This document shows, in pieces, positions 36,789 to 45,778 of a stretch of DNA of 64,000 nucleotides. The stretch covers positions 1,115,971 through 1,179,970 of the forward strand of contig NZ_FZOG01000002.1 of NCBI RefSeq assembly GCF_900188155.1, given 5' to 3'. Position numbers and translations under genes: made by a program. Below the pieces are notes generated by a model that had not been told where the DNA came from, did no database searches, and was given only the letters and a program-made list of their open reading frames with translations. Positions within the stretch are counted from its first letter, which is position 1. Every line of letters begins with the position of its first letter. The stretch is from Pseudomonas segetis (GTDB lineage Bacteria; Pseudomonadota; Gammaproteobacteria; Pseudomonadales; Pseudomonadaceae).

Positions 36789-39002
36789 ATGAAATCGCTC
36801 GGCAAAATCCTGGGCCTATTTTTCCTCGGACTGCTGCTGATCATTGTGGCACTGGGCTTTGCCCTGACCCACTTGTTCGATCCCAACGACTATAAAGACG
36901 AGATCCGCGACCTCGCCCGCGAAAAAGCCAACCTTGAACTGACCCTCAATGGCGATATCGGCTGGAGCCTGTTCCCCTGGCTGGGCCTTGAGTTGACCGA
37001 CGCCACCCTGGCCAGCGCCGATACCCCGGACAAACCTTTTGCAGACTTGCGCCTGCTTGGCTTATCCGTGCGTGTGTTGCCGCTGCTGCGCAAGGAAGTG
37101 CAGATGAGCGATATCCGCGTTGATGGCCTCAACCTGAATCTCGAAATCGACGACAAGGGCCACAGCAACTGGGAAAACGTCGGCCATCCAAGAAAGACCG
37201 CCAGCGCAACTGATGCCCCAGACTCCGCTGACAAAACCGCAGAAGCCGCCCCCCAGGCCCCAAGCAAACCCAGCGACCCGATCAAGCTGGATATCGACAG
37301 CCTGATCGTCAATAGCGCACGAGTTGACTACCACAACGCCCAAAAGGGCCAGCAATTCAGCGCTGAAAGTATCCAGCTGACCACCGGCGCCATTCATGAA
37401 GGCGCCAGCGTACCGGTCAAGCTCAGCGCTTTCTTTGGCATCAACAAGCCGGTGATGCGCGCCCGTACCGAACTGCAAGGCGACCTGCGCTTTGACCGGG
37501 TACTGAAACGCTACGAACTTGAAAACGCCAAGGTTTCCGGTGAAGCATCCGGCGAGCCCCTTAACGGCCAAACCCTGACCTATGCCCTGCAAGGTCAATT
37601 GAGTGTCGATATGGCCGCCAATATTGCCCAATGGAGTAGCCTCAAACTGTCTGCCAACCAAATGCGGGCAATTGGCGAGCTCAAGGTTACCGACTTGCGC
37701 GACAAGCCAAAGCTCAGCGGTGGCTTCTCGGTTGCCGAAGTCAACCTGCGCCAGTTCCTCAAGGGCATTGGCCAGGAAATCCCAGCCATGGCCGACGAAA
37801 ACACACTGAACAAGTTTGAACTGGTGACGCGCCTCAGCGGCAGCCCAAGCAGCATCAAATTCAATGAGATGACACTCAAGCTCGACGACAGCACGTTCAA
37901 CGGCGAGTTGGCGGTGGACGATTTCTCCAGGCAGGCACTGCGCGTCAAGCTCAAGGGCGACAAGCTCGACCTTGATCGCTACCTGCCACCAAAGTCGAAA
38001 GAGGCCAGTGCTCGTGATGCCGAGGTCAAGCAAAGTGTGGCCAAGGCAGGCAAGGCCGGTACTTCAGAGCTACCAAATGCACCGACCCAGCAGGCATGGA
38101 GCTCCGCCCAGGTGCTGCCGATCGACCGCCTGCGCAAACTCGACATGCAGGTTGCGCTGAACCTTGATCAATTGACAGCAGACAAACAGAACTTCAGCAA
38201 TGTCGACCTGCAAGCAAAAAGCGCAGGCGGCCTGCTCACGCTCGACAATGCCAGCGGTAGCCTTGGCAGCGGCAGTTTCGTCGCCAAGGCACGGGTGGAT
38301 GTGCGTCCAGCGACCCCGGTACTCAGCTTGCAAAGCACCCTCAAGCGCCTGCCAGTCGAACCCTTCCTGACCACCGCCGAAAACAAGGCACCGGTCAGGG
38401 GGCTGCTCGACCTGCAAGCGAACCTGACCACCAGCGGCAACAGTCAAAAAGCCTGGGTTGAAGCCCTCAACGGCACCAGCAGCTTTGCCCTGGAAAACGG
38501 CGTACTGGTCGGCGCCAATCTCGAGCAGCAAATCTGCCAGGGCATCGCCACACTCAATCGCAAGCAGCTGACCCGTGAAATCAACGGCACGGACACGCCA
38601 TTCAAAACCCTGAATGGCAACCTGACATTTCGCAATGGCGTGGCCAGCAATCCAGACTTGAAAGTCGAAGTACCGGGCCTGAATGTAACCGGCGATGGCG
38701 ACCTCGACCTGCGCGTGCTGGGCCTGGACTACCGCATTGGCGTCACCCTGCTCGGCGACACCCGTGCAATGCCCGATCCGGCCTGCCAGGTTAACGAACG
38801 CTATGTGGGCCTTGAGTGGCCGATTCGCTGCCGTGGCCCACTCGAACTTGGCGCCAAGGCTTGCCGCCTGGATAAAGACGGCCTAGGCAAGGTTGCGGCC
38901 AAGCTAGCGGGCGACAAGCTCACCGAGAAACTTGAGGAAAAACTCGGCGACAAAGTCAGCCCGGAACTGAAGGACGCGCTCAAGGGCCTGTTCAAGCGAT
39001 GA
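36789..39002 (+). CDS. AsmA family protein
   Basis: A 737-residue inner-membrane protein with one N-terminal helix (about 9-29) and a large periplasmic part. The AsmA domain begins [46 protein letters not shown], and a second AsmA block near residues 540-700 contains [20 protein letters not shown] strands. Two low-complexity Ala/Lys linkers (about 140-165 and 400-430) separate them. Such proteins form beta-groove bridges for phospholipid transport to the outer membrane. AAGGA precedes the ATG; the stop overlaps mutY by 4 bases. Confidence 0.94.
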   Translation: MKSLGKILGLFFLGLLLIIVALGFALTHLFDPNDYKDEIRDLAREKANLELTLNGDIGWSLFPWLGLELTDATLASADTPDKPFADLRLLGLSVRVLPLLRKEVQMSDIRVDGLNLNLEIDDKGHSNWENVGHPRKTASATDAPDSADKTAEAAPQAPSKPSDPIKLDIDSLIVNSARVDYHNAQKGQQFSAESIQLTTGAIHEGASVPVKLSAFFGINKPVMRARTELQGDLRFDRVLKRYELENAKVSGEASGEPLNGQTLTYALQGQLSVDMAANIAQWSSLKLSANQMRAIGELKVTDLRDKPKLSGGFSVAEVNLRQFLKGIGQEIPAMADENTLNKFELVTRLSGSPSSIKFNEMTLKLDDSTFNGELAVDDFSRQALRVKLKGDKLDLDRYLPPKSKEASARDAEVKQSVAKAGKAGTSELPNAPTQQAWSSAQVLPIDRLRKLDMQVALNLDQLTADKQNFSNVDLQAKSAGGLLTLDNASGSLGSGSFVAKARVDVRPATPVLSLQSTLKRLPVEPFLTTAENKAPVRGLLDLQANLTTSGNSQKAWVEALNGTSSFALENGVLVGANLEQQICQGIATLNRKQLTREINGTDTPFKTLNGNLTFRNGVASNPDLKVEVPGLNVTGDGDLDLRVLGLDYRIGVTLLGDTRAMPDPACQVNERYVGLEWPIRCRGPLELGAKACRLDKDGLGKVAAKLAGDKLTEKLEEKLGDKVSPELKDALKGLFKR

Positions 39003-40066
39003 GTCCCGAGCAGTTTTCAAGCGCGGTTCTGCAATGGTATGACCTGCATGGTCGCAAGGACCTGCCTTGGCAACAGGACATAACCCCCTATCGCGTCTGG
39101 GTTTCTGAAATCATGCTCCAGCAAACCCAGGTCGGCACTGTCCTGGGTTACTTCGACCGATTCATGGCTGCGCTGCCAACGGTGCGCGACCTGGCCGAAG
39201 CCCCGGAAGATGAGGTGCTGCATTTATGGACCGGGCTGGGCTACTACACCCGCGCCCGCAACCTGCAAAAAACCGCCAGGTTGATAATGAGCGAACACGC
39301 TGGCGAGTTTCCACGGGATCTCGAAGCACTGATCGCCCTGCCCGGCATTGGTCGCTCAACCGCAGGCGCCATCGCCAGCCTGAGCATGAACCTGCGCGCC
39401 CCAATTCTCGACGGCAACGTCAAACGTGTACTGGCTCGTTATGTCGCGCAGGAGGGTTATCCCGGCGAGCCCAAAGTCGCCCAGCAGCTTTGGGACGTCG
39501 CGGAACGCTTCACCCCGCAGCAGCGGGTAAATAACTACACCCAGGCGATGATGGACCTTGGCGCCACCCTCTGTACGCGCAGCAAGCCAAGCTGCCTGTT
39601 GTGCCCGCTCAAGACTGGCTGCCAGGCCCACTTGCTGGGCCTTGAAATTCGCTACCCAGTCCCAAAGCCGCGCAAGACGCTGCCACAAAAGCGCACGCTG
39701 ATGCCAATCTTGGCTAATCACGCAGGTGATATCCTGCTTTACCGCAGGCCTTCAAGCGGCCTTTGGGGCGGCTTATGGAGCCTGCCAGAGCTGACTGACC
39801 TGCAAGAACTGGAATCACTCGCCAACAGTCATCAACTGGATATCGGCCCGCGCCAGCAACTCGCCGAACTGACCCATACCTTCAGTCATTTCCAACTGGC
39901 CATCGATCCATGGCTGGTCAGGGTCACCACGGCCCCGGCTAGCGTGGCCGAAGCCGACTGGCTCTGGTATAACCTCGCCCAACCGCCGCGCCTAGGCCTG
40001 GCAGCCCCTGTCAAAAAGTTGCTCAAGCGCGCGGCAGATGCCTTGAATGCAGGAGAATTGTCATGA
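38999..40066 (+). CDS. mutY: Adenine DNA glycosylase MutY
   Basis: A 355-residue base-excision enzyme that removes adenine paired with 8-oxoguanine. The catalytic Glu lies in [10 protein letters not shown], the helix-hairpin-helix in [16 protein letters not shown] with the Asp in [11 protein letters not shown], and the [4Fe-4S] ligands in [17 protein letters not shown]. The C-terminal NUDIX-like 8-oxoG recognition domain (about 230-345) contains [15 protein letters not shown] and [10 protein letters not shown]. It is coupled to the AsmA gene by ATGA and to yggX at its own end. Confidence 0.97.
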   Translation: MSPEQFSSAVLQWYDLHGRKDLPWQQDITPYRVWVSEIMLQQTQVGTVLGYFDRFMAALPTVRDLAEAPEDEVLHLWTGLGYYTRARNLQKTARLIMSEHAGEFPRDLEALIALPGIGRSTAGAIASLSMNLRAPILDGNVKRVLARYVAQEGYPGEPKVAQQLWDVAERFTPQQRVNNYTQAMMDLGATLCTRSKPSCLLCPLKTGCQAHLLGLEIRYPVPKPRKTLPQKRTLMPILANHAGDILLYRRPSSGLWGGLWSLPELTDLQELESLANSHQLDIGPRQQLAELTHTFSHFQLAIDPWLVRVTTAPASVAEADWLWYNLAQPPRLGLAAPVKKLLKRAADALNAGELS

Positions 40067-40335
40067 CCCGCACCGTAATGTGCCGTAAGCACAAGCAAGA
40101 ACTTCCAGGCCTTGAGCGCCCGCCGTACCCAGGCGCCAAAGGTGAAGACATCTTCAACAATGTCTCAAAGCAAGCCTGGGATGAGTGGCAGAAACACCAA
40201 ACCCTGCTGATCAACGAGCGCCGCCTGAACATGATGAACGCCGAGGACCGCAAATTCCTCCAGGTTGAGATGGATAAATTCCTGTCTGGCGAAGATTACG
40301 CGCAGGCTGAAGGTTACGTGCCGCCCAGCGAGTAA
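40063..40335 (+). CDS. yggX: Probable Fe(II)-trafficking protein YggX
   Basis: A 90-residue cytoplasmic protein of the YggX family. It begins [24 protein letters not shown] with the conserved Cys, and has [14 protein letters not shown] and [22 protein letters not shown] segments. The family protects iron-sulfur clusters from oxidation, which fits pairing with the iron-sulfur enzyme MutY. Its ATG overlaps the mutY stop by four bases. Confidence 0.96.
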   Translation: MTRTVMCRKHKQELPGLERPPYPGAKGEDIFNNVSKQAWDEWQKHQTLLINERRLNMMNAEDRKFLQVEMDKFLSGEDYAQAEGYVPPSE

Positions 40336-40429
40336 ATTCGAGCGAGGGTGAAACTGATCAAAACTTGATCGATTTCACCCGAATTCATCGTAAGCGCCCG
40401 TTATCTTTAAATATTTTTCAAACCTTCGC

Positions 40430-40458
40430 TTGACATGCCTTCGTCAAATCCGTCTAAT
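40430..40458 (+). promoter_or_regulatory. Promoter of tRNA-Phe
   Basis: A perfect -35 box TTGACA (40430-40435), a 17-base spacer and -10 TCTAAT (40453-40458) lie 10 bases ahead of the tRNA, followed by a GC-rich discriminator (CGCCCCG) typical of stringently controlled stable-RNA promoters. Confidence 0.85.
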
Positions 40459-40468
40459 ACGCCCCGTT

Positions 40469-40544
40469 GCCCAGATAGCTCAGTCGGTAGAGCAGGGGAT
40501 TGAAAATCCCCGTGTCGGCGGTTCGATTCCGTCTCTGGGCACCA
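40469..40544 (+). tRNA. tRNA-Phe (GAA)
   Basis: A 76-base tRNA with encoded CCA. The acceptor stem GCCCAGA pairs with TCTGGGC; the D arm, a GGGGA/TCCCC anticodon stem with loop TTGAAAA (anticodon GAA) and the T-loop GTTCGATTCC are all intact. Confidence 0.98.
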
Positions 40545-40589
40545 CTAATTCATTTCAGGTGGTGCCAAAACCACCCGAAAGCCCACAAG

Positions 40590-40613
40590 AAACCCGCCTA
40601 GTGCGGGTTTTTT
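40590..40613 (+). terminator. Terminator after tRNA-Phe
   Basis: AAACCCGC pairs with GCGGGTTT around CTAGT, followed by further T residues. Confidence 0.85.
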
Positions 40614-40900
40614 GTTGCCTGTAATTTTCCATCCGTGCTTTGCCATGCAAGTCTGTCGCTTCTCGCTGGCATTGAGCGCTATTGCTCGGGCATAATTTGC
40701 CGGATTTTGCTGCGTATTCAGTTCCTTAGCGCACATTTACGCGCAGTACCCAGCAAATTGATTTAGCCTAGACTCGAACACCCTGTTTTAACCAGGTGGA
40801 TAAAATGCCGGGCATGCTTGGTGTTTTTGTATCTGCGCGACAGGCAACTGCAGTGATGCGACACCCTTGCACACTCAGCCCCGTTACCGGCTCCAGCCTG

Positions 40901-40968
40901 CTTGGCGCTCCACAAGACGCTGTGCTAGCTTGGCGCTTTACTAGGATGGCCAATTGATACTTGGCGCT
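40901..40968 (+). repeat. Three direct repeats CTTGGCGCT before the ABC operon
   Basis: Identical 9-base copies at 40901, 40929 and 40960 have start-to-start distances of 28 and 31 bases, close to three helical turns. The last copy ends 24 bases before the ATG of the ATPase gene. They look like a regulator array over the operon promoter; the regulator is unknown. Confidence 0.7.
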
Positions 40969-40992
40969 AATCCAATAACAAGAGGACAACCC

Positions 40993-41766
40993 ATGGCCGA
41001 TGCAGCTGCCGCGCTGGAAATCCGCAACCTGCACAAGCGCTACGGCGACCTCGAAGTGCTCAAGGGCATTTCACTCACCGCCCACGATGGCGATGTGATC
41101 TCAATTCTTGGTTCTTCCGGCTCTGGCAAATCAACCTTCCTGCGCTGCATCAACCTGCTGGAAAACCCGCACCAGGGGCAAATTATCGTCTCCGGTGAAG
41201 AGCTCAAGCTCAAATCCGCAAAAAATGGCGGACTGGTTGCTGCCGATGGCAAGCAGATCAACCGCCTGCGCAGCGAAATCGGTTTTGTATTCCAGAATTT
41301 CAATTTGTGGCCGCACATGAGCGTGCTCGATAACATCATCGAAGCGCCGCGCCGCGTACTGGGTCAAAGCAAGGCCGAGGCGATTGAAACCGCCGAAGCA
41401 TTGCTGGCAAAAGTGGGTATTGCCGACAAGCGCCACGTCTACCCCAACCAGCTTTCTGGCGGTCAGCAACAGCGTGCAGCCATTGCTCGCACACTGGCAA
41501 TGCAGCCAAAAGTGATTCTTTTCGACGAACCTACTTCGGCGCTCGACCCGGAGATGGTACAAGAAGTGCTTAATGTGATCCGCGCACTCGCAGATGAAGG
41601 CCGCACCATGTTACTGGTCACCCACGAGATGAATTTTGCTCGTCAGGTTTCCAGTGAAGTGGTTTTCCTGCATCAGGGCCTGGTAGAAGAACAAGGAACG
41701 CCCGAGCAGGTGTTTAACAACCCTGACTCGGCGCGTTGCAAACAATTCATGTCAAGCAATCGCTAA
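40993..41766 (+). CDS. Amino-acid ABC transporter, ATP-binding protein (HisP type)
   Basis: A 257-residue ATPase of the polar amino-acid uptake family. Walker A is GSSGSGKST, the Q-loop lies in FVFQNFNLWPHMSV, the signature is LSGGQQQR and Walker B is VILFDEPTSALDPE, followed by the H-loop LLVTHEMNFARQ. AGAGGACA precedes the ATG. It opens a five-gene unit (ATPase, binding protein, two permeases, methyltransferase). The insert around residues 60-85 (KSAKNGGLVAADGKQI) is the type seen in HisP/ArtP-like ATPases. Confidence 0.95.
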   Translation: MADAAAALEIRNLHKRYGDLEVLKGISLTAHDGDVISILGSSGSGKSTFLRCINLLENPHQGQIIVSGEELKLKSAKNGGLVAADGKQINRLRSEIGFVFQNFNLWPHMSVLDNIIEAPRRVLGQSKAEAIETAEALLAKVGIADKRHVYPNQLSGGQQQRAAIARTLAMQPKVILFDEPTSALDPEMVQEVLNVIRALADEGRTMLLVTHEMNFARQVSSEVVFLHQGLVEEQGTPEQVFNNPDSARCKQFMSSNR

Positions 41767-41782
41767 CACGGAGCAACATTGA

Positions 41783-42535
41783 ATGCAGAACTACAAAAAA
41801 ATCTTATTGGCTGCAGCCGCCACTCTGGCTTTTGGCACCAGCGCAGTCGCCGCTGACAAACTAAAACTCGGTACTGAAGGCGCTTACCCTCCCTTCAACC
41901 TGATTGACGCAAGCGGCAAAGTCGGCGGCTTCGACGTCGAAATCGGCCAGGCACTGTGCGCCAAGATGAAAACCGAATGCGAAGTCGTGACTTCCGACTG
42001 GGACGGCATCATCCCGGCCCTGAACGCCAAGAAGTTCGACTTCCTGATCGCATCCATGTCGATCACCGAAGAGCGTAAGCAAGCGGTCGACTTCACCGAC
42101 CCGTACTACACCAACAAGCTGCAATTCATTGCACCAAAAGACAAAACCTTCACCACCGACAAAGCCAGCCTCAAGGGCAAGGTGATCGGTGCTCAGCGCG
42201 CAACCATCGCCGGCACCTGGCTGGAAGACAACATGCGCGATGTTGTCGACATCAAGCTGTACGACACCCAGGAAAACGCTTACCTGGACCTTGCCTCTGG
42301 CCGTCTTGATGGCGTACTGGCTGACACCTTCGTCAACTGGGAATGGCTCAAGAGCGATGCTGGCAAGAACTTCGAGTTCAAAGGCGACCCAGTATTCGAC
42401 AACGACAAGATCGGTATTGCCGTGCGCAAGAACGACCCTCTGCGCGAGAAGCTCAACGCTGCTCTGAAAGAGATCGTCGCTGACGGCACCTACAAGAAGA
42501 TCAACGACAAGTACTTCCCTTTCAGCATTTACTAA
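41783..42535 (+). CDS. Basic amino-acid periplasmic binding protein (ArgT/HisJ-like)
   Basis: A 250-residue exported protein with signal peptide ending AVAA-D. LKLGTEGAYPPFNLIDASGKVGGFDVEIGQALCAKMKTECE, DWDGIIPALNAKKFDFLIASMSITEERK and DFTDPYY are signature elements of LAO/HisJ/ArtJ-type proteins, which bind arginine, ornithine, lysine or histidine. The Ser/Thr and Asp of SITEERKQAVDF usually contact the ligand amino group. Ligand choice among the basic amino acids cannot be settled. A stable intercistronic hairpin follows the stop. Confidence 0.93.
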   Translation: MQNYKKILLAAAATLAFGTSAVAADKLKLGTEGAYPPFNLIDASGKVGGFDVEIGQALCAKMKTECEVVTSDWDGIIPALNAKKFDFLIASMSITEERKQAVDFTDPYYTNKLQFIAPKDKTFTTDKASLKGKVIGAQRATIAGTWLEDNMRDVVDIKLYDTQENAYLDLASGRLDGVLADTFVNWEWLKSDAGKNFEFKGDPVFDNDKIGIAVRKNDPLREKLNAALKEIVADGTYKKINDKYFPFSIY

Positions 42536-42545
42536 GCTGCTAGCT

Positions 42546-42573
42546 TTGCGCCGCCACTCACCTGGCGGCGCAA
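42546..42573 (+). repeat. Intercistronic hairpin after the binding-protein gene
   Basis: TTGCGCCGCCA pairs perfectly with TGGCGGCGCAA around CTCACC, between the binding protein and first permease. With no T run it probably protects the upstream message and raises binding-protein yield over the permeases. Confidence 0.75.
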
Positions 42574-42587
42574 GCATCTGAGCCCCC

Positions 42588-43283
42588 ATGAATTTTGACC
42601 TCTACGGATTCGGCCCCGCACTCGCTGCCGGTACCTTGATGACCATTAAGCTGGCGCTTTCTGCGCTGGTGTTGGGCCTGGTACTTGGACTGCTTGGCGC
42701 GCTGGCCAAAACATCGCCTTACAAGCCTGTGCAATGGTTGGGCGGTACTTATTCAACCATTGTGCGTGGCATACCCGAATTGCTTTGGGTGCTGCTGATT
42801 TACTTCGGCACCGTCAATATGATGCGCACCTTGGCCGACGTCCTTGGGCTTGAAAGCCTCGAACTCAGCCCTTTCGCTGCCGGTGTTATCGCCCTGGGCA
42901 TTTGTTTTGGTGCCTATGCCACTGAAGTCTTTCGTGGCGCTATCCTGGCCATTCCCAAAGGCCACCGTGAAGCGGGCCAGGCGCTGGGCATGTCCAAGGC
43001 ACGTATCTTCTGGCGCTTGATTCTGCCGCAAATGTGGCGCATCGCCCTGCCCGGCCTGGGCAACCTGTTTATGATCCTGATGAAAGACACAGCCCTGGTT
43101 TCGGTGATCGGCCTCAATGAAATCATGCGCCGCTCGCAAATCGCCGTCACCGCCAGCAAAGAACCCTTCACCTTCTTCCTGGTTGCAGCCTTTATCTATC
43201 TTGGCCTGACGATCATTGCCATGACAGGCATGTACTTCCTTGAGAAGCGCGCAGGTCGCGGGTTTAGCAGGAGCGCCGCATGA
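42588..43283 (+). CDS. Amino-acid ABC transporter permease (HisQ type)
   Basis: A 231-residue inner-membrane permease with about five helices. The family features are the early GTLMTIKLALSALVLGLVLGLLG, the TIVRGIPELLWVLLIYFG segment and the EAA loop REAGQALGMSKARIFWRLILPQMWRIALPGLGN that contacts the ATPase. It pairs with the next permease, whose ATG overlaps this stop by four bases. Confidence 0.94.
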   Translation: MNFDLYGFGPALAAGTLMTIKLALSALVLGLVLGLLGALAKTSPYKPVQWLGGTYSTIVRGIPELLWVLLIYFGTVNMMRTLADVLGLESLELSPFAAGVIALGICFGAYATEVFRGAILAIPKGHREAGQALGMSKARIFWRLILPQMWRIALPGLGNLFMILMKDTALVSVIGLNEIMRRSQIAVTASKEPFTFFLVAAFIYLGLTIIAMTGMYFLEKRAGRGFSRSAA

Positions 43284-43969
43284 ACTGGGAAGTGATCATC
43301 AAGTGGCTACCACGCCTGGCAGAAGGCGCGGTACTGACCCTGGAACTGGTTGCAATCGCGGTCATTGCCGGGTTGATCCTGGCAATACCAATGGGCATCG
43401 CCCGCTCCTCAAAGAACCTGCTGGTCCGTGGCCTTCCCTACGGCTATATCTTTTTCTTTCGCGGTACACCGCTGCTGGTCCAGCTGTTCCTGGTCTATTA
43501 CGGCCTGGCTCAATTCGATGCGGTGCGCAATGGTCCGTTCTGGCCTATCCTGCGCGACCCATTCTGGTGCGCCGTGATTACCATGACGTTGCACACCACC
43601 GCCTATATTGCCGAGATTCTGCGCGGTGCGATTCAGTCAGTCCCGCAGGGTGAAATCGAAGCAGCGCGTGCACTTGGCATGTCACGCAGCCAAGCCATGC
43701 TGCGCATTATCCTGCCACGCGCGGCCCGCATAGGCCTGCCCGCCTACAGCAACGAAGTCATCCTGATGCTCAAGGCCAGCGCCCTGGCCAGCACAGTGAC
43801 CTTGCTCGAACTGACCGGCATGGCGCGCACCATCATCGCCAGAACCTACCTGCCCGTAGAGATATTCTTTGCAGCAGGCATGTTCTACCTGGTGATTGCC
43901 TACGTCCTCGTCCAGGCATTCAGGTTGCTTGAGCGTTGGCTACGGGTAGACGCCTGCCAAGGTCGCTAA
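43280..43969 (+). CDS. Amino-acid ABC transporter permease (HisM type)
   Basis: A 229-residue permease partner. GAVLTLELVAIAVIAGLILAIPMG, FFRGTPLLVQLFLVYYG and the EAA loop EIEAARALGMSRSQAMLRIILPRAARIGLPAYSNE match HisM. The ATGA overlap shows coupled translation with HisQ. A stable stem-loop follows, then the methyltransferase gene. Confidence 0.94.
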   Translation: MNWEVIIKWLPRLAEGAVLTLELVAIAVIAGLILAIPMGIARSSKNLLVRGLPYGYIFFFRGTPLLVQLFLVYYGLAQFDAVRNGPFWPILRDPFWCAVITMTLHTTAYIAEILRGAIQSVPQGEIEAARALGMSRSQAMLRIILPRAARIGLPAYSNEVILMLKASALASTVTLLELTGMARTIIARTYLPVEIFFAAGMFYLVIAYVLVQAFRLLERWLRVDACQGR

Positions 43970-43973
43970 AACA

Positions 43974-43996
43974 CTGCAGGCCGCAACGGCCTGCAG
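43974..43996 (+). repeat. Inverted repeat between the HisM-type permease and methyltransferase genes
   Basis: CTGCAGGCC and GGCCTGCAG form a perfect 9-base stem around GCAAC. No T run follows, so it is an attenuator or stability element at best. Confidence 0.6.
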
Positions 43997-44014
43997 CCTG
44001 ACGAAGACACGCCC

Positions 44015-45229
44015 ATGCCAACCAAGGACCTAGCCGAGCACTTTGAGGCGCTAAATCGCTTCCTTGGCGATCACCAGGCGCTCTGGCGCCCGCGCCCATT
44101 CAGTGACCGGCCCATGGCCTGGGAACACACCTACCCGCAATTGGCGAACTGGCTGAAATCGCGCAGCCTGGCCCAGGCCGAGCAGGCCCAGGCTGAACCG
44201 CACACACTAGAAGCGCCTGAGCCCTTTGCGAGCCTGGCCAAGCAAGCCCGGGCGCTGTGCCATATCGCCCCGCTGCCACAGGTTGACAGTCCTCGATGGC
44301 CTAATCGCCTGAGCACCGACATTCCTGGTCGTAAATGGCTGCAAATCCAGGCATTCGCCAGCAGCCTGAACTTTGACCAGCCAACACGGCACTGGCTCGA
44401 CTGGTGCTCGGGCAAAGGCCACCTGGGACGATTGTTAGCCCGACAAGGCCAAGCCCTGAGCTGTTTGGAACATGATCCCGAGCTTGTGGATAAAGGTGCG
44501 CGGCTCAGTCTAAAGCAGGGCATTAATGCCGAGCATATTGAACAGGATGTGCTGGCCCCAAACGCAATAGAACGACTCAAAAGCGAGCACACGGCAGTAG
44601 CGTTGCACGCTTGTGGCGACCTGCACGTGCGGTTGATGAAACTGGCGAGCGAGGTCGGTTGCCAGCAACTGGCAATCGCGCCTTGTTGCTATAACCGGAT
44701 CGGCTCCCGCCACTATCAACCGCTGTCCCAACCGGCCAAGGCAGCAGGGCTTGAACTGTCCATACAAGACCTCGGCTTGCCCTTGAGCGAAACGGTAACT
44801 GCCGGTGCTCGCGTGCAAAAGCAGCGCGATATTTCCATGGCCCGGCGCCTGGCCTTCGACTGTCTACAGCGCGAAATACGTGGGCTCGACGAATATTTGC
44901 CCACACCACCGCTTGCCTCAGCCTGGCTCAACAAACCCTTCGCCGAGTTCTGTATCGACCTCGCCAAGCTCAAAGATATTGCATCCCCGCCGGCCACCAC
45001 CGACTGGATAAAACTCGAAGCAAAAGGCTGGGAGTTACTGGCTCAGGTGCGCAATTTGGAGTTGCTGCGCAGTCTGTTTCGTCGACCGCTGGAAGTCTGG
45101 CTACTGCTTGACCGCGCCCTGTATTTACGCGAGCAAGGCTACGCCGTCCAGCTTGGTACCTTCTGCTCACGGGAGCTCACTCCGCGCAACCTGATGCTGG
45201 TCGCCGAACGTATCGCTTTTGCCCGATAA
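44015..45229 (+). CDS. SAM-dependent methyltransferase (class I, unknown substrate)
   Basis: A 404-residue cytoplasmic protein. The SAM site is seen around residues 130-150 in HWLDWCSGKGHLGRLLARQG, with the acidic residue in CLEHDPELVDKG and a later VALHACGDLHVRLM, as in the PF13679-type methyltransferase family. A CCYN motif (IAPCCYNRIGSRHY) is a family hallmark. The flanking helical N- and C-terminal regions (about 1-110 and 270-404) are not recognised. It lies 45 bases behind the transporter, but a link with amino-acid uptake is not shown. Confidence 0.85.
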   Translation: MPTKDLAEHFEALNRFLGDHQALWRPRPFSDRPMAWEHTYPQLANWLKSRSLAQAEQAQAEPHTLEAPEPFASLAKQARALCHIAPLPQVDSPRWPNRLSTDIPGRKWLQIQAFASSLNFDQPTRHWLDWCSGKGHLGRLLARQGQALSCLEHDPELVDKGARLSLKQGINAEHIEQDVLAPNAIERLKSEHTAVALHACGDLHVRLMKLASEVGCQQLAIAPCCYNRIGSRHYQPLSQPAKAAGLELSIQDLGLPLSETVTAGARVQKQRDISMARRLAFDCLQREIRGLDEYLPTPPLASAWLNKPFAEFCIDLAKLKDIASPPATTDWIKLEAKGWELLAQVRNLELLRSLFRRPLEVWLLLDRALYLREQGYAVQLGTFCSRELTPRNLMLVAERIAFAR

Positions 45230-45466
45230 GGCTGTGGATAACTTTGTTGATAGATTCTGCAAAAGTCGTCCCAAAGCCGCTGAAATCCACCTTGCAAAAA
45301 ACCGACCCAGTTTGACCAATAGCGAATTAGTAACAAAAACATAAGCTTGCATAGCAATGTGATGGCAAGCACATTTACCCCATACCAATTGATTAAATAC
45401 CTAGCCATTGTGCATAAGGATTTTGCTGCTCATAGCCAAGCGTACAAAAAAACGCGCCTAAAGCCC

Positions 45467-45494
45467 TTGTCAGCCAGAAACTTATCTATATAAT
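45467..45494 (+). promoter_or_regulatory. Promoter of tRNA-Thr
   Basis: TTGTCA (45467-45472), a 16-base spacer and a perfect TATAAT (45489-45494) lie 13 bases before the tRNA; the discriminator is GC-rich (GCGCCCC), as for tRNA-Phe. Confidence 0.87.
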
Positions 45495-45507
45495 GCGCCC
45501 CACAAAT

Positions 45508-45583
<76 letters not shown>

Positions 45584-45590
45584 TATACAG

Positions 45591-45620
45591 AAAGGCCCAC
45601 AGTGATGTGGGCCTTTTTTT
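45591..45620 (+). terminator. Terminator after tRNA-Thr
   Basis: AAAGGCCCACA pairs with TGTGGGCCTTT around GTGA, followed by a seven-T run. Confidence 0.93.
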
Positions 45621-45778
45621 GTGCCTGAAATACTTAGAATCCGACATAAAAACCCAATGTACAGCCTTCACACAGCTCATTGGGCTTGCATGTTAGGCCG
45701 GCAGTCCCACTTCCTAGACACCAAGACCTCGCCGTCCAGTTACTGCCGTTCTGCATTTTGCCGAACGCTGGGTCTGGC

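Larger units (their letters stand above)
40545..40992. other. Intergenic region with a terminator and three 9-base repeats
   Basis: This 448-base gap runs from tRNA-Phe to the amino-acid ABC operon. It contains a terminator-like hairpin at 40590-40613 and three direct copies of CTTGGCGCT at 40901-40909, 40929-40937 and 40960-40968. A minus-strand open frame (40545-40736) has no supporting motif or ribosome site and is not called. Confidence 0.7.

Noticed and set aside
40545..40736. Minus-strand open frame next to tRNA-Phe, possible integration remnant
   Set aside because: No phage or integrase motif, no tRNA-end repeat, and it overlaps the tRNA terminator.
45584..45778. Attachment site or integrase relic beside tRNA-Thr
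   Set aside because: I looked for a second copy of the tRNA 3' end in the accessory stretch by eye and saw none; no integrase-like ORF.
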